From Scleroderma bovista (Eukaryota; Basidiomycota; Agaricomycetes; Boletales; Sclerodermataceae), in the NCBI GenBank assembly GCA_037178675.1, contig JAYMGJ010000362.1:1-53151 (forward strand): a stretch of DNA of 53,151 nucleotides, given 5' to 3'. The notes beneath the pieces were generated by a model that was not told the origin of the DNA, made no database searches, and worked only from the letters and a program-made list of their open reading frames with translations. Made by a program: the position numbers and the translations under genes. Below, in pieces: positions 47,507 to 53,151 of this stretch (positions are counted from its first letter, which is position 1; each line of letters starts with the position of its first letter).

Positions 47507-48944
47507 TTTTTTGGTAATGTGGTATGAGTGACAAATGATTGGCATTCTTGGAAAATATATCTTGCTCGCATAGCTGCTTACAAGTCATTGTAGTGATCCT
47601 TGTTCCATTCCTTTGCCCAAGTATCAAATCACCTTGCTTGTACAAGGTCTCTTGTCAACTGAGAAATTGTGGGAATGTGAGCCATCTAGTGTTGTTCATA
47701 GTTTGGGGGGAATAGTACATGGTAAACATGGCCAACATGATCTGCACAAATAAGGACAATTGTTTGAGTTTAACAGTCTCCTGCACTTGACACACCCCTC
47801 ACCATGTGTGACAGACATTTTTTTATATATCAACTTTCACAAGAAAATATGAAACATGTACTATGCATCTATCTAATACCAGGCTCATCTTCCAGCCACT
47901 CACTCCACTTCTTGCACTCAAGGACTTGAGTCTTTCAGGGTGACATCACAACCATGCCTAGGTCTTTCCCCCAATCCACTTCCACAATGACCACCCATCC
48001 TGGTGTCAAAAACAAGGTCTGCAAGAGTGTATCAGGGCATCCAGCTTTTCATTCAACAATGTACAGTGGCAAAGATGCTGGTACAGAGAAGGGTGGGACT
48101 TTCTTGTGCAGATCGTTGAACTAACCAGGTCATCAGAAAGTGCAAGAACAAAATCCCAGTCCTGCTTCGGGAAGTCGAGCGGTTGATCGTTGCGAAGAAC
48201 TTCACTGTCAGGAGTGAGACATGCAATCAGTGACAACTGCCGCTGCAAATGCGGATAGTCGTGGCTGCTGTTGTTACTGCTAACTTAGGTGTTGACCATC
48301 TATCAGCTACTGCACGAGCTGGTTGTGAGGGGGACAGACACCCATGGACACTGGAGCACTGCCGAGACGCAAATAACGTGCCGCTGAAAATGTTCAGGTT
48401 GATGGCTGATGGAGGACACACGATACGAGGACAAAGCAATCTAGGACAGGGGAAGCAATATGACTCGCTAGAAGGAAAGAGCGAGGAAGAGGAAGGACCA
48501 GGTTTGGAGATCTTCAACAAGCCTTGAAGGTCAGTCAGATCGTCGTAAGACAGCACAAGGACGCCGCGACTAGATGCATGAAAAACTTTGGCACACAGAG
48601 TCAGTGTGGTAGACAAGATGTATTGGGTGTCTGACGTGTCGGAAAGAGCCTTCGGCTCATCATCTTGGGACGTTGAAGTGAATCAGCCACAGAAAGTCCA
48701 AGGGAATATTATCTATTGACCTGAAAAGGAGGAAAATCTGTTAGAATTTGTGCACTGAGTCGATTGGGGTGACCATGATGGGTGGATGGGTGCGAACCAG
48801 GTCCAAACGTGATGAATATGCATGGTACGACTACGGACTATTTATCTTGTAGGTAGAACAACTAATATATCAAAACTAATAACTAATCATAAGTCTTGTG
48901 AGTTTGCCACGTAGCGGCCATATATTCTGACAAAATCTAGTGGG
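47507..48944. other. Gene-poor region, short open frames only
   Basis: Contains a 56-codon plus-strand frame from ATG 47954 to 48124 (MPRSFPQSTSTMTTHPGVKN...) and two minus-strand frames (48006-48248, 48227-48616). The latter share a loosely similar motif, VLVLSYDDL versus VLALSDDLV. None matches a family I know; all remain hypothetical. Confidence 0.3.
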
Positions 48945-49077
48945 CTGAATGAGTGCATTACAGCTGATCCCACAACGATAGACCGCTTGTTTTGGGATCA
49001 GCTGTAATATGGGAGGAAGCCTGAAGCGGATTGCCTTCCTCATGTAATATACATTGTGTTTGAAGCGCCTCATTCAG
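48945..49077. repeat. 133-bp nested inverted repeat with a perfect 16-bp stem
   Basis: Outer arms CTGAATGAG (48945-48953) and CTCATTCAG (49069-49077). Inside, a perfect 16-bp hairpin ATTACAGCTGATCCCA (48957-48972) pairs with TGGGATCAGCTGTAAT (48993-49008), loop 20 nt. A weaker GAGGAAG/CTTCCTC hairpin follows. The whole could fold as a three-way junction. Confidence 0.85.
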
Positions 49078-50098
49078 TTTGCATTCGGTAGTCATCCGTT
49101 CGGATTCGAAGGTCCTGCTATGATTCATTCACCACTACATCTGACCCACTGAAGGCCTTCAGTGCGCTTTTCTCGACCTGTGAAATTCGGCACTCGAAGT
49201 GTGAAACACTGGCTGCTCTTACATAAACTATTTGGGGAAACCTTCGACTCCGAAGTTTGTTATTTTTACTGGTCCGTCTTCTTCCACGGTCATGATATGG
49301 CCACGTTAATAGTTTCAGCCGGCTTTCAACGCTGCGATCGCACCGAGGGTGGGAATAATGGAGCCTGAAAGCTTTAGGTATTGTGGACTTTGTAATGACA
49401 GCAAGTTTTCTTCATTCGTCACCCTGGGGACCGGGAGTACTTTGGCCGAAACGATAACGGCGATGTGGCCGGGTTTCTTTTGCTTTCTGACCCCCATTTT
49501 TCAAGGCATGCCACGGGTGAGTAATAGCCTGTATGATAATTACTACGTCCGTGGCTTGGACTCACCCAAGTTGAGTGTTGCAGTTGATTTGCCCGACGAA
49601 ATGGACTTCAGGAGGTGGGTATTCGTGTTCCAGGTCAATATATTGCCTAACATTATATATAGGTTGAAACTCGAGAAATCGCCATGGTCCGAAGTGGTAC
49701 TGACTTGAGCGGAAGGCTTGTCTTACTGGTGCGTCCTGTATCTAGAACAGCATCACTGTAAGGCTTTCCGGAAGTTCCATTCGAGTCTTATCACCCGAAC
49801 GGGGCAAGACGTCGTCCATACAGGTAAGATAGTCGCAATAGTCAGTCCATGGCGGACAGCTTGCTCAACTTGTTTTTACAGAAGCTTTGCCGCGAGACTC
49901 TTTCAATTGGGTTATGTTGTTCCAATAGAGCGGTTCATGTGGAACCGTCGAAAGCCAGCCAATGCATCACCGGACTTGGTCGCTTCGAACCTAGTTTGGT
50001 AGTTTCATTCGCTCTCCGACTCTCCGTGATACCTTTTGCGGTGCCTCTCAAAAACCGATAAATGGGAGAATTCAAGTCGCCTTACGTAGTGTACATCC
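49078..50098 (+). other. Possible unidentified exons upstream of the P450
   Basis: One frame from ATG 49358 runs about 115 codons (VTLGTGSTLAETITAMWPGF..., YYVRGLDSPKLSVAVDLPDE). A GTAAGA...TTACAG pair at about 49825-49880 could be an intron. The composition looks protein-like, but I recognise no domain and cannot assemble a gene. Confidence 0.25.
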
Positions 50099-52188
50099 AT
50101 GATGTTTCAGTGGCTCCACGTTATCCAGGTCGGGTTCCTTGTTGCTGTACTGTTAGTGGTGCTCGTCAAGTTGAAGCAGTTGGTCTCGTACCAACATGAC
50201 CTCCCACTTCCTCCAGGACCTCCCGCCCGCTGGTTCTGGCAGAATCCCTTACCTCCCAAAGAGTACGTGCAAGTCAGCGTAGTGCCACGTTATCCTCACG
50301 GAGTATCTCCTTCCCAGCATTGCTCGCACTCTTTCTGCTTGGGTTGCGGAGTACGGCCCTGTAATCACACTGCAACAGGGCAGCCAAGTGACCATTATCG
50401 TCGGTCGTATGGAGGTAAGAGTCGTCACTGACAAGTGAATGAGCGCTCGGTCAGACAATATCACCTGTCTAGGCAGCCACAGAGATAATGGAGAAGAATG
50501 GCGCAGTCACAGCGGACCGACCTCATTCTATCGCAGCTCGTGAGCTGCTCTCCAAGGGGTTACGAATGGTACTTGAACACAATAACGAGCGGTTCCGCCG
50601 GCTCAGGAAGGCCATGAGCATTCATCTGCAGCCAAAGTCTATACACAAGTACAAGCCCATGCAAATGCAAGATGCCAAGAACCTGATTATCGATATTCTA
50701 AACGACCCGAAGAACCATCAAACGCACGCTCTGCGGTTAGTCGCTTCCATCACGAATCCAGGAAACGCAATACTGAGTAAGATATTGTCATTTCGCAGGT
50801 ATGGAGCCTCTGTCATCCTTCGTGTTACCTACGGGAAGTCCACCCCGACGTCAAACGATGATCCAGAGGTAATGGGAGTCCACACGGCTCTTGGGCGCTT
50901 TCAGCGAGCTATGCGTCCAGGGGCTTACCTCGTGGATCGTATTCCGTTCGTTAGGTATTTCCCTCGGTACGGAGAAGAGATGGATCGTTGGCATCGCTAT
51001 GAAATAAAGTTGTTTCGAGAGCAGCTTGCCCGCGTGAAGAACGAGATGGCGAGTCGTACTCGATGTCACGTCCGGCATTCTAATTACTAACCTGTACAAT
51101 AGGCGACCACCGACTGCGGCCCATCCTTTGCTCGAACGCTATTAGAGCACATTCATGAACATGAGATGCCGACGGATGAGATGGCGTACCTTGCAGGGTC
51201 GATGTACGGTGCAGGTTCGGAAACGGTACTTGGACTCCTTTATGGTGATGCCATCGTGCCACCGCTGACGTCTGTATGTCATTTTTAAGAGCGCCGTTGG
51301 TATCATGAGCATGATTCTTGCCGCTGCTTGCCACCCCGAAGCACAAGCTCGTGTTCGGGAAGAGCTGGACCTCGTAGTTGGAAGAGACAGGGGTCAGCGA
51401 ATCCCTATTCACCGCGGCTACTAACTGCTGATGTTCCCATGGTTTAGCACCTACTTGGGAGGATGCCGAATCTCTCGTTCAGTTACAAGCATTCATACTG
51501 GAAACAGCACGATGGAGACCTGTCATACCCCACGGTAATGTTCCTTTTTTCTAAATAGGCGACGCGGATGATGTATGACTCAAGTTAGGCTTTGCTCACC
51601 GGGCCTCCAAGGACATTGTTTGGGTATGGTTCAGAGTTTATGGAGTTACAGTTCCCACTAAACAATCCTGTAACCTCAGGGCGGGTATGTTATTCCGGCT
51701 GGAGCGATATTATATGGATGTCTCTGGTTGTTATTCGTCGCACCATCTGTTCCTCGGTAGCAGCTCATGCACAAAATAGGGCTATTTCTCGCGACCCAGA
51801 TGTCTTCCCTAACCCAGATCAGTTTGACCCTCAACGATGGCTCGATAAACGGGGTCAGATCCGCACTGACTTGAAGTTTTACCCCTACGGTCATGGAAGA
51901 AGGTATGTTCTATACCCTCTTTCAGATGATGCATTGCCACATGCTGACTGTATGTACACTGTGTGAAGAGTATGCCCTGGCATGTACCTCGCGAACGACT
52001 CGCTGTTCATGACTTTTGCCCTACTCCTCTGGTCTTTTCGCATCTTCGAGCGCCCCGACGCCCCAATCGATCCTGATGCGTATACTGATACCCTTATTTC
52101 GCGCCCATTCCCATTCGAGGTGGACTTCGTTCCTCGTATGGAGGAGAAGTTATTGAGGATGATGATGGAGCCAGAAGGCGATGCATAA
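50099..52188 (+). CDS. Cytochrome P450 monooxygenase (498 aa)
   Basis: Eleven exons with consistent phases: 50099-50262, 50318-50414, 50473-50735, 50799-51033, 51103-51225, 51290-51392, 51448-51534, 51589-51623, 51680-51726, 51780-51902 and 51969-52188. N-terminal membrane anchor (VGFLVAVLLVVLVKL) and proline hinge LPLPPGPPARW. I-helix oxygen-binding motif AGSETS, K-helix ETARWRP, PERF-type PQRW, and heme loop YGHGRRVCPGMYLAN with its Cys thiolate ligand spanning the last intron. The least certain junction is 51033/51103, where a few codons may be misassigned. An ER-bound, NADPH-P450-reductase-dependent oxygenase; similar to CYP64-like enzymes of basidiomycete secondary metabolism, substrate unknown. 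No partner biosynthetic genes are visible in the window. Confidence 0.9.
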
Positions 52189-53151
52189 AGTGTTGTAGGT
52201 GCTTGTAGGATGTTGGTCCCCAGCTGAAATTGTTAGCACTGCATAAAGACTGGTCCTGCAAAATGATCACCTCGAGTTGACTTTGCTTCAATTTACACCT
52301 ATGATCGATCTTCCGAGAACAAGGCCTGCCAGCAAGTTAGTTCCCTAACGTGCACTGATATCACAACAATAGGTGGCATGTATATGGGTACATGCTACAT
52401 ACATGAGGCAAAAACTACATAGTGTACTCTATTTACCGACGTCGAGTTTGATCCGAACTGTCAAGTCGACCGTGTCCGCTCTTGTGCGCTCGTTTTCCAA
52501 CATGATAACCGCCTGATCCTATCAGACGAGTGAACCCTCGTCGATGCACTACTGGGAGCTTGACTTTAAAAAGTGATCCAGCACACAAGAAAACCTGTTA
52601 TTCTTCTCGTATGCAGGACGATTAGAACATGTATAAAGAATTCAGTGTGAGTATGGTCCTCTCCCCTGAGGACATGGATAGGCATGTAAGAGGCGGGCCC
52701 TTGCTTTCAGAATATACGTCGACTCACATCGAAGAGTATTTTGACAACCCCACCCAACGTTTGCAGCTACAAATTTGCTACATGCGACGCGTGTCTTGTC
52801 AGGGAGGGACGCACCACCACGTTTCTTGGCGTTCTCGGTTTGTTTAATGTTGCACGTTCGCGAAGCCCAGGGAGATCGACGCCAAGGTTTGTCAGGCAGC
52901 TAGATGAACCCGACACGAACATTAAGGTATGGTAGGAAAAGATAGGAAGGGAAAGGAGGCGGAAGGAGAGATCACCGGGGATAACCACAGCCCCCTCTGA
53001 AAATGTTACTAGTTAAACAGACTTGGCTGAAATCCATCCACAACTCGTTATTCACGAAAAGAAGCTTGTTTCGTGCCCATTAATATCCAGGGAAAAGGTA
53101 ACATAAATTACCCGGAAAATGTACAACAAAATTTACAGAATGAAATGGATC
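52189..53151. other. Right end of window, nothing recognised
   Basis: Downstream of the P450. Short open frames (for example 52629-52847 from ATG) have no similarity that I recognise and no clear splice structure. Confidence 0.4.

Noticed and set aside
48249..48616. Overlapping open frames on both strands
   Set aside because: Both are open for about 90-130 codons without domains. Mutual overlap and lack of an upstream exon make neither convincing.
51680..51800. Suspected frameshift in the P450 before the heme region
   Set aside because: A 53-nt intron (51727-51779) restores GAILYGCLW followed by AISRDPDVFPNP, so the gene is intact.
1..53151. tRNA, rRNA and CRISPR features
   Set aside because: No cloverleaf with a GTTCRANYC-type T arm, no rRNA-like sequence and no evenly spaced direct repeats were seen on either strand.

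Overview
The window looks like nuclear DNA of a filamentous basidiomycete, most likely an Agaricomycete. Genes are split by many short GT-AG introns (about 48-70 nt). The gene set includes BCP1, VPS35, an eEF2 lysine methyltransferase, GCN2, a secreted GH55 beta-1,3-glucanase and a multi-exon P450. All reading was by eye, so names rest on recognised motifs and not on a database search.

Left half (1 to about 27,700): a degenerate tandem array. A landmark sequence recurs seven times (near 170, 6,940, 11,470, 15,575, 18,885, 22,275 and 26,920), giving six complete units of about 3.3-6.8 kb and a seventh cut by the left edge. Each complete unit carries one minus-strand gene (ZF1-ZF6, numbered left to right). 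These genes have a long Pro/Ser/Thr/Gln-rich, repeat-containing N-terminal part built from small exons, and a C-terminal two-part Cys/His zinc-finger module. ZF1 and ZF6 can be read as complete genes. ZF4 is truncated by a 2-nt deletion inside the finger module. ZF5 is complete except for one missing base in a microexon. ZF2 and ZF3 have intact last exons but uncertain 5' parts. The sequence between these genes is mostly decayed. It includes two broken copies of the 5' half of BCP1 and, in unit 6, a LINE-like RNase H remnant.

Middle (27,785-42,031): a compact, intact housekeeping block. It holds BCP1 (nuclear export/ribosome biogenesis chaperone family), VPS35 (retromer core), a small divergent coiled-coil gene of unknown function, an EFM3/EEF2KMT-type methyltransferase and the eIF2-alpha kinase GCN2. 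BCP1 at the array boundary is evidently the parent of the broken copies to its left.

Right part (42,235-53,151): a secreted GH55 exo-beta-1,3-glucanase on the minus strand, about 4 kb of gene-poor DNA rich in short inverted repeats, a 498-aa cytochrome P450, and a tail without recognisable genes.

The most interesting system is the tandem zinc-finger family. It has a conserved exon architecture with a 28-nt microexon and 49-nt introns, fast-changing N-terminal exons, a recent 153-bp in-frame exon+intron duplication in ZF6, and intron-like sequence apparently turned into coding repeats in ZF4.
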